Positions 17,065 through 26,032 of a stretch of DNA of 64,000 bases are shown in pieces (the first letter of the stretch is position 1; each line of letters opens with the position of its first letter). A program made the position numbers and the translations under genes. The notes under the pieces are model-generated. The model worked only from the letters and a program-made list of their open reading frames with translations. It was not told the DNA's origin and ran no database searches. Origin of the DNA: JAGNGI01 sp035448825 (GTDB lineage Bacteria > Fidelibacterota > UBA2242); assembly GCA_035448825.1 (NCBI GenBank), contig DAOTJS010000009.1:1-64000 (forward strand), read 5' to 3'.

Positions 17065-18080
17065 TGTCGCCAGAACCTCAGAAGATCAAAATTCAGGTGG
17101 TCTTCAACGATTTGAAATCGTTAGCTTCAAATTCGGATCTGGACATTATTTCGGAAATTGCTGTTAAAGACGAAGCCGAAGCTGTTTATACGGCTCTGGA
17201 CAATTTCGGTTACGTGGTTGAAATGCTTCCGATTTTCGATATTGATGAGGCTTTACGAAAAATAGACTCCTTCCAGCCGGATGTTATTTTTAATCTATGC
17301 GAAGGTTGGCAAAGTCGAACTGATCAGGAAATGAATGTCGCCGGACTCTGGGAAATGCTGGATTTGCCTTATACCGGCAATTCTCCTCTAACACTTGGTC
17401 TGGCGCAGAATAAAATACTATCGAAAAATATTTTTAGAGCGGCGGGAATCCCTACTCCTGATTTTTGTGTATTCGAATCTGTTCCGGATGTCTGCGACCT
17501 GGAGTTTCCATTAATTGCTAAACCTTCGAGGGAAGATGGCAGTGTCGGAATTACTCAGAATTCAGTTGTTAATAACCTGATTGATTTAAAGTCGGTTGTC
17601 GAATACTTATTAGTTAAATATAAACAACCAATTTTAGTTGAAAAATATATAGCTGGCCGCGAATTCAATGTCAGTATTCTCGGTAATGATAATCCTCAAG
17701 TTTTGCCACCTTCTGAAATTAATTTCGAACAAGTCACTGAGGAGTATTTTCCCATTACCAGTTATGAAGCCAAATGGCTTAGTAATCACCCTATCTATAA
17801 AATGACTCCGCCGGTTTGCCCGGCTTCAATTGGTACTGAACTGGCTGAAAAATTGGCCAATCTTACATTGGCAGTCTATCATGCTTTGCGTGGCAGAGAT
17901 TATGGACGGGTTGATATCCGTATGGATGCAAGTGGTGATTTATTTGTACTGGAATACAATCCTAATCCAGATATTTCGCTGGAAGCTGGTTTTGTCCGCG
18001 CCTTAAAAGCAGCTGATATCAGCTATGAATATTTTATTGATTTTCTTGTAAAACAAGCCTTGAATAGGCGGAGTAAATGA
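17064..18080 (+). CDS. ATP-grasp ligase, D-Ala-D-Ala-ligase-like (second of pair)
   Basis: This 338-residue paralogue of the preceding gene has the same layout: VIFNLCEGWQSR, PYTGNSPLTLGLAQNKILSK, LIAKPSREDGSVGI, EKYIAGREFNVSILGN and the catalytic VDIRMDASGDLFVLEYNPNPDI. The two are clearly related but diverged, which suggests two successive ligations or a two-subunit enzyme. The substrate is unknown. Its TGA stop overlaps the ATG of the GNAT gene (ATGA). Confidence 0.85.
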   Translation: MSPEPQKIKIQVVFNDLKSLASNSDLDIISEIAVKDEAEAVYTALDNFGYVVEMLPIFDIDEALRKIDSFQPDVIFNLCEGWQSRTDQEMNVAGLWEMLDLPYTGNSPLTLGLAQNKILSKNIFRAAGIPTPDFCVFESVPDVCDLEFPLIAKPSREDGSVGITQNSVVNNLIDLKSVVEYLLVKYKQPILVEKYIAGREFNVSILGNDNPQVLPPSEINFEQVTEEYFPITSYEAKWLSNHPIYKMTPPVCPASIGTELAEKLANLTLAVYHALRGRDYGRVDIRMDASGDLFVLEYNPNPDISLEAGFVRALKAADISYEYFIDFLVKQALNRRSK

Positions 18081-18565
18081 ATACAATTCGGGGAATAGAA
18101 GCCGCTGATCGGACAGGTCTTCTCCAGATTCTGAACGGTACCAATATGTTTACTCCGGCGGAAATCAGTGTGGCGATGGAATTAATTGACACCGCTTTGA
18201 CTAAACCAGACCAGACTGATTATTTAATATTCGTGGCTGTCAATGACCAAAAACTCGCCGGTTATGTTTGTTATGGACCGACACCTGCCACCGAGGGCAC
18301 TTTCGACCTTTACTGGATTGCTGTCGCTTCCCAGGTGCAGGGCAAAGGCATCGGCACAGATTTATTGGCTTATGTAGAATCCGCCGTCAAAGCCCGAAAT
18401 GGTCATCTAATTATAATTGAAACTTCCTCAAAAGAGAAATATTTGCCGACCCGCAATTTTTATCTGAAAAATGGTTATACAATTGCGGCACAGATAAAAG
18501 ATTTTTATCGTCTTGGTGATGATCGGGTGATTTTTGTAAAATACTTTAAACGGGAGAATAATTAA
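18077..18565 (+). CDS. GNAT-family N-acetyltransferase
   Basis: The 162-residue protein has the acetyl-CoA pyrophosphate-binding motif VQGKGIGTDLLAYVE (residues about 93-107) preceded by the LYWIAVAS strand, and a C-terminal FYLKNGYTIAAQIKDFY. It would acetylate an amino group. In the known N-epsilon-acetyl-beta-lysine pathway an acetyltransferase (AblB) works with a lysine aminomutase (AblA), so the same pairing is possible here, but the extra ligases suggest a different product. It overlaps the preceding gene by four bases. Confidence 0.85.
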   Translation: MNTIRGIEAADRTGLLQILNGTNMFTPAEISVAMELIDTALTKPDQTDYLIFVAVNDQKLAGYVCYGPTPATEGTFDLYWIAVASQVQGKGIGTDLLAYVESAVKARNGHLIIIETSSKEKYLPTRNFYLKNGYTIAAQIKDFYRLGDDRVIFVKYFKRENN

Positions 18566-18568
18566 GAC

Positions 18569-19687
18569 ATGGAAAAATGGCGCAAATTGGTCCAGAAAAG
18601 TTTTACTAATGTGGATCAGATAACCAAAGCCTTAAACCTGCCAAATGACGAACTAGCCGGACTCGACAAAGTCTTTCGGATCAAGGTTAATCCATATTAT
18701 TTTTCATTGATTAAAAAGAAGGGCGATCCGATTTATAAGCAGGTCATACCGGATAAAGCCGAATTGGAAGATTGCAGACTGGAATACGATCCGCTCAACG
18801 AAGAAAAAGATTCGCCGGTACCCAGTATTGTGCATCGTTATCCCGATCGCTGTCTTTTTCTCGTTTCTCCAGACTGCGCCTCATACTGCCGGTTTTGTAC
18901 GCGTAAACGCAAAGTCGGCGATGCGCAAAAGATTAGTCCACGATTTATCCAGCAGGGAATTAAATACATTGCTGAACATCCAGAAATTCGAGACGTTATT
19001 ATTTCGGGCGGCGATCCGCTCATGCTGAGTGACCAGCAAATCGAGTATATTCTATCAAGCTTACGCCAAATACCACATATCCAGATTCTGCGTATTGGAA
19101 CGCGTGTGCCTTGTTTTCTGCCTCAGCGGATTACCACGAAATTGGTTCGGGTTCTTAAGAAATATCATCCATTGTACATCAATGTTCATTTCAACCACCC
19201 GGATGAGTTGACGCCGGAAGCGGTCAAGGCTCTCGGCCGCCTGGCCGATGCTGGTATTCCTCTGGGAAACCAAACCGTACTCTTGAAGGGGGTAAACGAC
19301 GATCCCGAAGTAATGAAATTACTGATGCAGAAACTGCTTCAAGCGCGCGTCCGGCCTTATTATATCTATCAGGCTGATATGGTATATGGTACCGAACACT
19401 TCCGAACCCGTGTCGAAAAAGGTCTGGAAATTATCAAAGCTCTACGCGGCTGGACTTCCGGTCTGGCGGTTCCGCACTTCGTGATTGACGCTCCCGGTGG
19501 TGGCGGCAAAATTCCACTCTTACCAGAATATGTCAAATCCATTACCGACGAAGAAGTGGTTATGTGCAACTACGAAGGCAAGGAATTTCATTACCGACAG
19601 ATTGATAATCAACCTCGACCATCTACCTGTGTAAAAGATATTCTGGCGGAAGAACTGGTCACGGAGAACGATTTAGCCTTAAATTAA
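18569..19687 (+). CDS. Lysine 2,3-aminomutase-like radical SAM enzyme
   Basis: Lysine 2,3-aminomutase converts L-lysine to beta-lysine using a 4Fe-4S cluster, SAM and PLP. The 372-residue protein has C103, C107 and C110 in CASYCRFC, SGGDPLML for SAM binding, and the PLP lysine K314 in DAPGGGGK. The two aspartates that hold the lysine side chain in the clostridial enzyme (D293, D330) align with D270 and D307, with the same spacing to the PLP lysine (37 and 7 residues), so lysine rather than glutamate is the likely substrate. It lacks part of the C-terminal region of the 416-residue enzyme. It is the last gene of the four-gene cluster. Confidence 0.88.
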   Translation: MEKWRKLVQKSFTNVDQITKALNLPNDELAGLDKVFRIKVNPYYFSLIKKKGDPIYKQVIPDKAELEDCRLEYDPLNEEKDSPVPSIVHRYPDRCLFLVSPDCASYCRFCTRKRKVGDAQKISPRFIQQGIKYIAEHPEIRDVIISGGDPLMLSDQQIEYILSSLRQIPHIQILRIGTRVPCFLPQRITTKLVRVLKKYHPLYINVHFNHPDELTPEAVKALGRLADAGIPLGNQTVLLKGVNDDPEVMKLLMQKLLQARVRPYYIYQADMVYGTEHFRTRVEKGLEIIKALRGWTSGLAVPHFVIDAPGGGGKIPLLPEYVKSITDEEVVMCNYEGKEFHYRQIDNQPRPSTCVKDILAEELVTENDLALN

Positions 19688-19786
19688 ATTCCATCACCTT
19701 TTAATTTTCCAGGGTTACATAATTTGGATAATTATTAGCTTTATAAGCCTATCTCCCTTCATTAAAATCACTTATTGAAAAACTCA

Positions 19787-19825
19787 AATTAATTATTAAA
19801 TTCCAAAAAGAATTAATAATTGATT
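19787..19825 (+). other. AT-rich hairpin upstream of the Card1-like gene
   Basis: A near-perfect inverted repeat of about 16 bp (19787-19803 and 19810-19825, one bulged A, loop CAAAAA) lies 27 bases before the start of the next gene. It could be an operator or an mRNA structure. No T-run follows, so a terminator is unlikely. The rest of the gap 19688-19851 shows nothing clear apart from GGGAGAAG before the ATG at 19852. Confidence 0.4.
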
Positions 19826-19851
19826 CGTTTTAGTAGAAATGGGAGAAGAAT

Positions 19852-20934
19852 ATGGCGCTGTTGGAAGTATGTTTAGTAAATGACCTACCGATAATCGGAT
19901 ACCTGAGTGCAATTTTAAAAAAGCCGGACGCTATTGTTTGGCTACGCACCCCAAATCAGAAAAAGGTCGTTTCGCTAATTGAAACTTCTTTAAGTGGACA
20001 AATTAGCCCTACCTTCGAAAGCCGTGAGGTTAATCCGAATGACGTTACCGAATTTATCGAACAGTGCCAGAAAGTTCTCAGAGACTATCCTGAACATGAT
20101 ACCGTCCTGAATATTAGTGGAGGCTCGCGCCTGCACGCCCTTCTGGCGGCTGAAGTTTTCAAAAATGCCGGTAAGGAAGTTATCCTGATTGATCCGGACA
20201 ATTCGCGGATCATTGACGTCAAGACCGGCGAGATCAAGACTTTTCAATTTAATCTAACCGTGAATGAATATATTGCGCTACACGGCATCAAAATGGAATC
20301 CGGGACTCGTTTCGATCCGGAGATCGGAAAGCGCAGTGCCCTTTCATTTTTCATCGGCAATAATCTCGACCGAGTAATGCCTTTTATTGATTTGCATCGG
20401 GACGAATGGAATAATATGGGCGAAAATAAAAAGACGGCTCATTGGAAAATTGAGGATCAGCGACTGCGCTTTGTCGTCAATTATGAGGCTGAACAAAACA
20501 TTATGCGTTTCCGTTTTGGAACCGGCGAAAACCAGAAAACTATTGACATTCCGGGCGACGGCGGGAATTACCTTTTCAATGGCGGGTGGTTGCGTGAATT
20601 GGTGTTTCTCAGAGTACACCGCAGTCAGTATGATGATGTCCGTCTGAATGTGCGAATTGCCAGAGAGAGCGTTCCGGAGTCAATGCGTTGTGAATCAATG
20701 ATTGATATTTGTATGATGAAGGGGTGCAATTTCTATGTTTTTCAATGCTTTTCTTACCCCGTTACGCGCGAATCATTTATCGAACTTCAGGCTGTTCATG
20801 AAACTGTCGAGTTATTAAATGCGAGGGGATTTATCTTCATGTCCCATCGCCCGCATCGGGGATTCATTGAACGGGCGAACAATGTCGGTCTGGAAGTCAT
20901 AACCGGTCATCGGATCGCAAATTTCAGTCTATAA
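19852..20934 (+). CDS. Card1/DUF1887-like protein with degenerate nuclease motif
   Basis: The 360-residue protein resembles the Card1/Can2 (DUF1887) family, in which a CARF ligand-sensing domain is fused to a PD-(D/E)XK nuclease. Residues 87-94 (NISGGSRL) match the family's N-L-T-G-G-T-K type loop, and GGWLREL (244-250) matches the linker before the nuclease. The nuclease core reads IDICMMKG...YVFQCFS: D285 is kept, but the Glu and Lys expected in an E-C-K triad are Q298 and F300. It is therefore probably not an active nuclease. No CRISPR array or cas gene is nearby. Family assignment is by motif only. Confidence 0.6.
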   Translation: MALLEVCLVNDLPIIGYLSAILKKPDAIVWLRTPNQKKVVSLIETSLSGQISPTFESREVNPNDVTEFIEQCQKVLRDYPEHDTVLNISGGSRLHALLAAEVFKNAGKEVILIDPDNSRIIDVKTGEIKTFQFNLTVNEYIALHGIKMESGTRFDPEIGKRSALSFFIGNNLDRVMPFIDLHRDEWNNMGENKKTAHWKIEDQRLRFVVNYEAEQNIMRFRFGTGENQKTIDIPGDGGNYLFNGGWLRELVFLRVHRSQYDDVRLNVRIARESVPESMRCESMIDICMMKGCNFYVFQCFSYPVTRESFIELQAVHETVELLNARGFIFMSHRPHRGFIERANNVGLEVITGHRIANFSL

Positions 20935-21024
20935 TCTCCTAGAGAATTATAGGCGATCAGGTTTATTAATTAAGCAAAAAATTAAATGCCAATACTTGAG
21001 ACAATTGATTGTATCGGAACTAAG

Positions 21025-21885
21025 TTATGCCAAAGCAATAAACGTCGCCCCGGCAATAATAATTATTCCACCCATTAGACGCTCGCGAAGATTCTGCTCT
21101 TTGAACCAAAAAACACCATATAAAATAGTAAATAGCAGGCTGAGTCGTTTGATCGAAATCATATAAGCAACCTGAATCATATTAATTGCTGAATAATGGG
21201 TTATCGCCATTAGCGCCATCGCTAGACCGATTTTAAAGAAGTTGCCCGGAGTGCTTACCAGCGGTGACAATTTGCCTTTCGTCATGATCAATACGAACGG
21301 TGTATACCCTATTGCCAGCAAACCGAAGTAAACAACGGCCATAAAAAGCGGTGAGGAATGCTGGATGGCAAGTTTGCCGAGAGTGGCGGTTATGGCATAA
21401 CAAATTGCCACTATCAGCATACAAAGCGAACCGCGGTTTTTGAAAATTGCCAGCCAGGGTTCCAGCCAGCCGGATTTGGCGCGGTCAATTTGTAGAGCAT
21501 AGGTTCCAATTGCGATTAAGATAATGCCGATGATTCCGATGACCGAAAGCTGCTCACCTAGAACTAGTGTCGGGATAATGAGCAGAAAAAGCGGAGTCAG
21601 TCCGAGGTAAGGCACGGTCAGTGATAAAGGAGCTATCTGGATGGCGCGCATATAAAGCAAAGTAGTGACTAGGTCCATCGCAACGCAAATTGCCATAGCA
21701 ATCCAAAAAGTGGTATCTAACTCAGGAATATCTATAAAAAATAAAATTGGCAAAAGAAATGGCAAAGCATAAGCTTCACGCACCCATGCCAGCAGGAGAG
21801 CATTAGTTTGACCGGCTGATTTTTTGGAAAAGGCATCGGCGGTTGCCATAAAAAACCCGGAAAGCAAAGCGACGAGATACCACAT
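21025..21885 (-). CDS. EamA/DMT-family membrane transporter
   Basis: The 286-residue protein is almost entirely hydrophobic, with about ten predicted membrane helices in two repeats, the layout of EamA (DMT) exporters. It begins MWYLVALLSGFFMATADAFS. The repeat pattern includes LTVPYLGLTPLFLLIIPTLVLGEQ in the first half. Substrates of this family are metabolites or amino acids; none can be named here. It is convergent with the Card1-like gene. A hairpin at 20929-20952 without a T-run lies between them. Confidence 0.8.
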   Translation of the reverse strand: MWYLVALLSGFFMATADAFSKKSAGQTNALLLAWVREAYALPFLLPILFFIDIPELDTTFWIAMAICVAMDLVTTLLYMRAIQIAPLSLTVPYLGLTPLFLLIIPTLVLGEQLSVIGIIGIILIAIGTYALQIDRAKSGWLEPWLAIFKNRGSLCMLIVAICYAITATLGKLAIQHSSPLFMAVVYFGLLAIGYTPFVLIMTKGKLSPLVSTPGNFFKIGLAMALMAITHYSAINMIQVAYMISIKRLSLLFTILYGVFWFKEQNLRERLMGGIIIIAGATFIALA

Positions 21886-22056
21886 ATTATTTCCTGATTA
21901 AAATTCCGATTTCAAGTACAGAATTTAATGGCCTGAAGCAAACTATACTATAAAATGTTGTTAAGACAAACAGCCCTAATTAACCCTAAAGCGTTATTTT
22001 TATTGTAACAGATTTTCTTATTTTACAATAAGTTTGGGAATTTATTGTGCAAATTT

Positions 22057-23823
22057 TTATTCGAGAGCCTGGTTCATTCGGCGAATAAAACTATCCGCAT
22101 TTTCAAAGCCTAAAAGCCGTAAATCTTCTATTTCGCGGCCGTCGCGATTGATGAATATTATGGTCGGAACGCCTTTGATGTCATACTTCTCCACCAAAGT
22201 CTGAATTTCCGGGGTGACGTTGCCGGTTAAGTCAATTTTGAATAGGGCGAAGTTCTGGCTAAGACGAACAATTTCCGGATTACTAAAGGTGTATTGGTCT
22301 AGTTCTTTACAGGGAATGCACCAGTCGGCGTAGAAATCGAGTAAGATCGGTCGTTTTTCTTCCAAAGCTAAATCAAAATCTTGCGGTGAATAAGTTTGCC
22401 ATTGTATCTCAATTCGTTCAGCTTTTTCCGATTTAAGAAACCAGGTACCGGATATGATTGCGACAATTGCCAGTAAGTTTTTAATGAAAACGAAAGTCCT
22501 GACGTTATTGCCGGACTTGCTGAACAGAATTAAATAAATGCCGCTGGCAATGACATACAGCCATATTATTATCGAAGCCAAACCAGCTGGTAATAATGGC
22601 TTGATGAAATAGAGTGCCATACCGATTAGTAAAAACCCGAAAATCTGGCGGATACCGACCATCCATTCCCCGGAACGCGGTAACCGGTCGAGCTGAGCTG
22701 CAAAAAAAGCCAGCACGATGAAAGGCAAACCTAATCCAAGTGATAAGGTAAAAAACATCAGAAAACCGATAAACGGTTTGCCGATGGAGGCGACATAAGT
22801 CAGAAGTCCAATTACAAATGGGCCAATGCACGGCGCGGCTACGATTCCCATCGTTAGTCCCATAAAAAGTGCGCCGAGGTAGCCGCTCCGACTACCGCCA
22901 GCCAGTTTCATCAATGAATTTGGTACGCCAATTTCATATAGTCCGAACATACTAAGCGCCAGAGTCACCAGAATAACCGCAATTACGATCAAAACGATGG
23001 GATTAGTCATAACCGAGCCCAGCAGACTACCGGACAGCGCCGCTAAAGTTCCCAGCAGAGAATTAACCAGTGCCATACCGAGAACGTATAGCAAAGCTAA
23101 CAGCAGGGTTTTATTCTTCTTACCGACTGCTTGTCCACCGAAATAACTCAGGGTGACCGGAATCAATGGATAAATACAGGGTGTTAGATTCAAACCCAGA
23201 CCGCCCAGGAAAATCAAAATGAATGTCAGAAAATAACCTTTTTCGGCCAGCGAATTGCCTATATCGAAGCCCTTTTCGGGGTTGCTAATTGTAGTTTGCG
23301 ATGTTTGGGGAAAATCTGTTGGCGTAGAATCGGCGGAATTGATACTGATCGGTCTAACCGGAATTTCCAGTACAAAAGGCACTTCAGCGGGTGGTAAGCA
23401 GACCTGGTCATTACAGCCTTGATAATATAACGAGCCTTTCAAGGTTACCGATGAATCGGCATTTTTGAGTATTTTGCCTTCGATCTGAATACCAAAATCG
23501 CCCTCGAAAATTGATAGCGGTTGTTCGGAAAACGCTAAACGCTTAATAATGGGTTTAGGGAAAATAATCCGGCTGATTTTATATTCGGCTGAAGGCGCAA
23601 TGCGCAATTCGGTCGGAATGAGAAATTCGTCGTTCGGTTTATGAGAATTGATATGCCAGTTGTCGCTAATATGGACATTTACTTCGGCTGAAAATTTCCC
23701 ATCATTTTGGATATTTGGCGTCAGTAAATTGACCCTGACCGATAAAATATCGGATTCGTTCGCCTGGATAAAATTCCAGTATATTAAAAAAATGGCTAAT
23801 AACCGGAAATTACGAGTTTTCAT
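22057..23823 (-). CDS. dsbD: Thiol:disulfide interchange protein DsbD
   Basis: DsbD carries electrons from cytoplasmic thioredoxin across the inner membrane to periplasmic thiol proteins. Three parts are seen: an N-terminal periplasmic domain with the cysteine pair in GCNDQVCLPP, a polytopic core with NLTPCIYPLIPVT and AAPCIGPFV, and a C-terminal thioredoxin domain with FYADWCIPCKEL. I start at ATG 23823, where a signal peptide begins (MKTRNFRLLAIFLIYWNF), giving 588 residues. The frame is open to 23961 with a TTG start. No clear ribosome site decides this. Confidence 0.88.
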   Translation of the reverse strand: MKTRNFRLLAIFLIYWNFIQANESDILSVRVNLLTPNIQNDGKFSAEVNVHISDNWHINSHKPNDEFLIPTELRIAPSAEYKISRIIFPKPIIKRLAFSEQPLSIFEGDFGIQIEGKILKNADSSVTLKGSLYYQGCNDQVCLPPAEVPFVLEIPVRPISINSADSTPTDFPQTSQTTISNPEKGFDIGNSLAEKGYFLTFILIFLGGLGLNLTPCIYPLIPVTLSYFGGQAVGKKNKTLLLALLYVLGMALVNSLLGTLAALSGSLLGSVMTNPIVLIVIAVILVTLALSMFGLYEIGVPNSLMKLAGGSRSGYLGALFMGLTMGIVAAPCIGPFVIGLLTYVASIGKPFIGFLMFFTLSLGLGLPFIVLAFFAAQLDRLPRSGEWMVGIRQIFGFLLIGMALYFIKPLLPAGLASIIIWLYVIASGIYLILFSKSGNNVRTFVFIKNLLAIVAIISGTWFLKSEKAERIEIQWQTYSPQDFDLALEEKRPILLDFYADWCIPCKELDQYTFSNPEIVRLSQNFALFKIDLTGNVTPEIQTLVEKYDIKGVPTIIFINRDGREIEDLRLLGFENADSFIRRMNQALE

Positions 23824-23991
23824 AGTTGATGTTTTGCTACAATTGGCGGAAAAAGATTTCAGGGTAATCTGCTGATTGAAAATTGAACGAAAACTCAGGA
23901 AGTTAAAATCCATGCCATCAATTGTATTACTCGGAACTTCTTGATTTTGAAAAATTTTCAAAGGCTGATTATAAACCGTCTAAATGACGGT

Positions 23992-24633
23992 TCATTTTTT
24001 AAGAGATTTTTTGTCGGTGATATAGACTGACTTCATAACTACGTCTTTTAGCGGTCGGTCACGCTGGTCGCGTTTGACAGCTACGATTTTATCAACGACG
24101 TCCATCCCGGCGATGACCCGTCCAAACACGGTGTAGCCGCCGCGATCCAGAAATGGCAAATCCTTAACGCAGATATAGAATTGACTACCGCTGGAAGCTT
24201 TTTGAGGATTTACTTGATCGGGTAAACGCGCCGCCGCCAGACTGCCGCGTAAATGCTTTTGACCGATTTCAGCTGGAATTGTATAGCCCGGTCCGCCGGT
24301 GCCGTCGTTATTCGGATCAGCATCACGACTGAGAATATCACCGCCTTGAATGACGAATTCCGGTATAACCCGGTGAAAAGTCGTTCCGGTATAGTAGCCG
24401 GCTTTTACCAATTTCTTAAAGTTCATAGCGTGAAGAGGTGCTTGATTGGCAAATAGTTCGATCACGATTTTGCCATAATCGGTTTCAATTACGACAACCT
24501 CGTTGGGATCAACCGGTTCGTCCGGTAAAGCCTGCACTTTTTTCTGAATAGCTATAATGTCGGCTTCTTTCAGGGGCTGAGCCGAAAGCACCGATGCCAT
24601 TAATGCAATTGAAATAAAAACGATAAATTTCAT
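23992..24633 (-). CDS. Peptidyl-prolyl cis-trans isomerase, cyclophilin type, exported
   Basis: The start is ATG 24633, with AAGGAG six bases upstream, giving 213 residues. A signal peptide (MKFIVFISIALMASVLSAQ) is followed by a cyclophilin domain: GTTFHRVIPEFVIQGGD, GSQFYICVKDLPFLD and VFGRVIAGMDVVDKI. The product folds proline-containing proteins in the periplasm. It is the last gene of a minus-strand operon after pyrF, pyrE and the MBL protein. Confidence 0.92.
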   Translation of the reverse strand: MKFIVFISIALMASVLSAQPLKEADIIAIQKKVQALPDEPVDPNEVVVIETDYGKIVIELFANQAPLHAMNFKKLVKAGYYTGTTFHRVIPEFVIQGGDILSRDADPNNDGTGGPGYTIPAEIGQKHLRGSLAAARLPDQVNPQKASSGSQFYICVKDLPFLDRGGYTVFGRVIAGMDVVDKIVAVKRDQRDRPLKDVVMKSVYITDKKSLKK

Positions 24634-24658
24634 AAGTCTCCTTGAGTTAAAAATGATG

Positions 24659-25450
24659 TCAAATATCATAAGGTGTAGTCAATTCAATAATCTGGGTTGG
24701 GCGATATTGATCGGCAATCTCGATTTGATAACTGCGCATATTAGTATCTGTATTTTTTTCAAATAGCTCCCTGACAATACTCGGATGATTATTGATTTCA
24801 CTTAAATGCCCGAGAACCAGATGCTTTAAACGTCCATTTCCGGATAAACGTTGCAGTAGCATTAACGATTGTTCATTAGAAAGATGACCAACTCGACTCT
24901 TGATGCGCTGTTTAAGATTAAGGGGATAAGGTCCGTTGATTAACATCATCAGATCATGATTGGCTTCCAGAAAAAGTAAATCCGGATCGGCGATTTGAAC
25001 CAGTACCGATTCGGAAACTGTACCGAGATCGGTCACAACGGCAACTTTAAACTGCTCGGCTGAAATGACAATGCCAATCGGATCAATGGCATCGTGCGGA
25101 ATATGAAAAGTTTTTACTTTTAAATCTTCAATGGCTAATTCATCACCAACTCGAAAAGGATACACGCTGACTTTGTGGAAAAATTCCGGATTAATGACTT
25201 TCAGAGTCTGATCGGTAAGATATACGGGTACTTTGTGATAGCGGGCAAAGGTGCCCACGCCTTTGAGATGGTCGGAATGTTCATGAGTCAAGATAATGGC
25301 GCCGACCGAGTGTTCGTCAATTGCTATTGCTTCCATACGAGTATGCAGGTTTTTCAGGCTGAAGCCCTGGTCAATTAGAAGTGCCTGTTGTTTATGACGA
25401 ATGTAAGTGCAGTTACCTTTACTGCCACTGCCGAGGTTACAAAAAATCAT
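24659..25450 (-). CDS. MBL-fold metallohydrolase, YycJ/WalJ-like
   Basis: The 263-residue protein has the metallo-beta-lactamase fold signature THEHSDHLKG (residues about 55-64) and the N-terminal GSGSKGNCTYI typical of the YycJ/WalJ group of predicted nucleases or cell-wall-linked hydrolases. Further metal ligands lie in FHIPHDA, VVTDLG and VLGHLSE. Its start overlaps the pyrE stop by four bases. The exact function is not known. Confidence 0.85.
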   Translation of the reverse strand: MIFCNLGSGSKGNCTYIRHKQQALLIDQGFSLKNLHTRMEAIAIDEHSVGAIILTHEHSDHLKGVGTFARYHKVPVYLTDQTLKVINPEFFHKVSVYPFRVGDELAIEDLKVKTFHIPHDAIDPIGIVISAEQFKVAVVTDLGTVSESVLVQIADPDLLFLEANHDLMMLINGPYPLNLKQRIKSRVGHLSNEQSLMLLQRLSGNGRLKHLVLGHLSEINNHPSIVRELFEKNTDTNMRSYQIEIADQYRPTQIIELTTPYDI

Positions 25451-26025
25451 AGTTTGCCTGTTCGACCACGAGTAGTCAGAGGAATATTAGCCAGACATTG
25501 GGGACATTCCTCCGGCTTATAAGTCGGAATATCCAATGTAATCAAGGAATGGAACGGGAAACCGAAATTAATTTTTCCGCCGCTACGGTCTATCAGTACA
25601 CCAACTCCCAGAATGTAGCCACCGAATTTATTGGCTAAATCAATTAATTCCAGAAGTGAACCGCCGGTTGTGACGACATCATCAACGATTACGACGCGCT
25701 CGCCGCTGGCGATATTGAAACCACGTCGCAAGACGAGCTCGTTATTTTCTCTCTCGGCAAAAATACTGCGCGTGCTCAAAGCCCGTCCGACACTGTGGCT
25801 GATAATAATGCCGCCGGTTGCAGCTCCCAGGACGACATTGGGGCTCATATTTTCAAAATTCTTGGCGATGCCCTTGCAAAGCTTATCGCAAAGCAAAGGA
25901 TATTGCAAAACCTTGAACTTCTCGACATAGGTATCACTATGCAAGCCGGAGGTTAGTAAAAAATGACCACTCAGGATGGCACCGCTTTCTTTAAGTATAT
26001 TTAAATAATTCTCGTCTTTTTTCAT
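25447..26025 (-). CDS. pyrE: Orotate phosphoribosyltransferase
   Basis: PyrE makes orotidine 5'-phosphate from orotate and PRPP in pyrimidine synthesis. From ATG 26025 the product has 192 residues (MKKDENYLNILKESGAILSG). It shows VVLGAATGGIIISHSVGRAL and the PRPP-binding motif VVIVDDVVTTGGSLLELI. The frame is open to 26127, but that would overlap pyrF. AGGTTCAAG before the ATG supports the shorter start. The C-terminus has a CxxC pair (EECPQC). Confidence 0.94.
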   Translation of the reverse strand: MKKDENYLNILKESGAILSGHFLLTSGLHSDTYVEKFKVLQYPLLCDKLCKGIAKNFENMSPNVVLGAATGGIIISHSVGRALSTRSIFAERENNELVLRRGFNIASGERVVIVDDVVTTGGSLLELIDLANKFGGYILGVGVLIDRSGGKINFGFPFHSLITLDIPTYKPEECPQCLANIPLTTRGRTGKL

Positions 26026-26032
26026 CTTGAAC

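Noticed and set aside
19852..20934. A CRISPR-Cas locus around the Card1-like gene
   Set aside because: No direct-repeat array, cas10, cas1 or other cas genes were found in the window.
20929..20952. Hairpin between convergent genes as a terminator
   Set aside because: The stem is AT-rich and has no T-run on either side.
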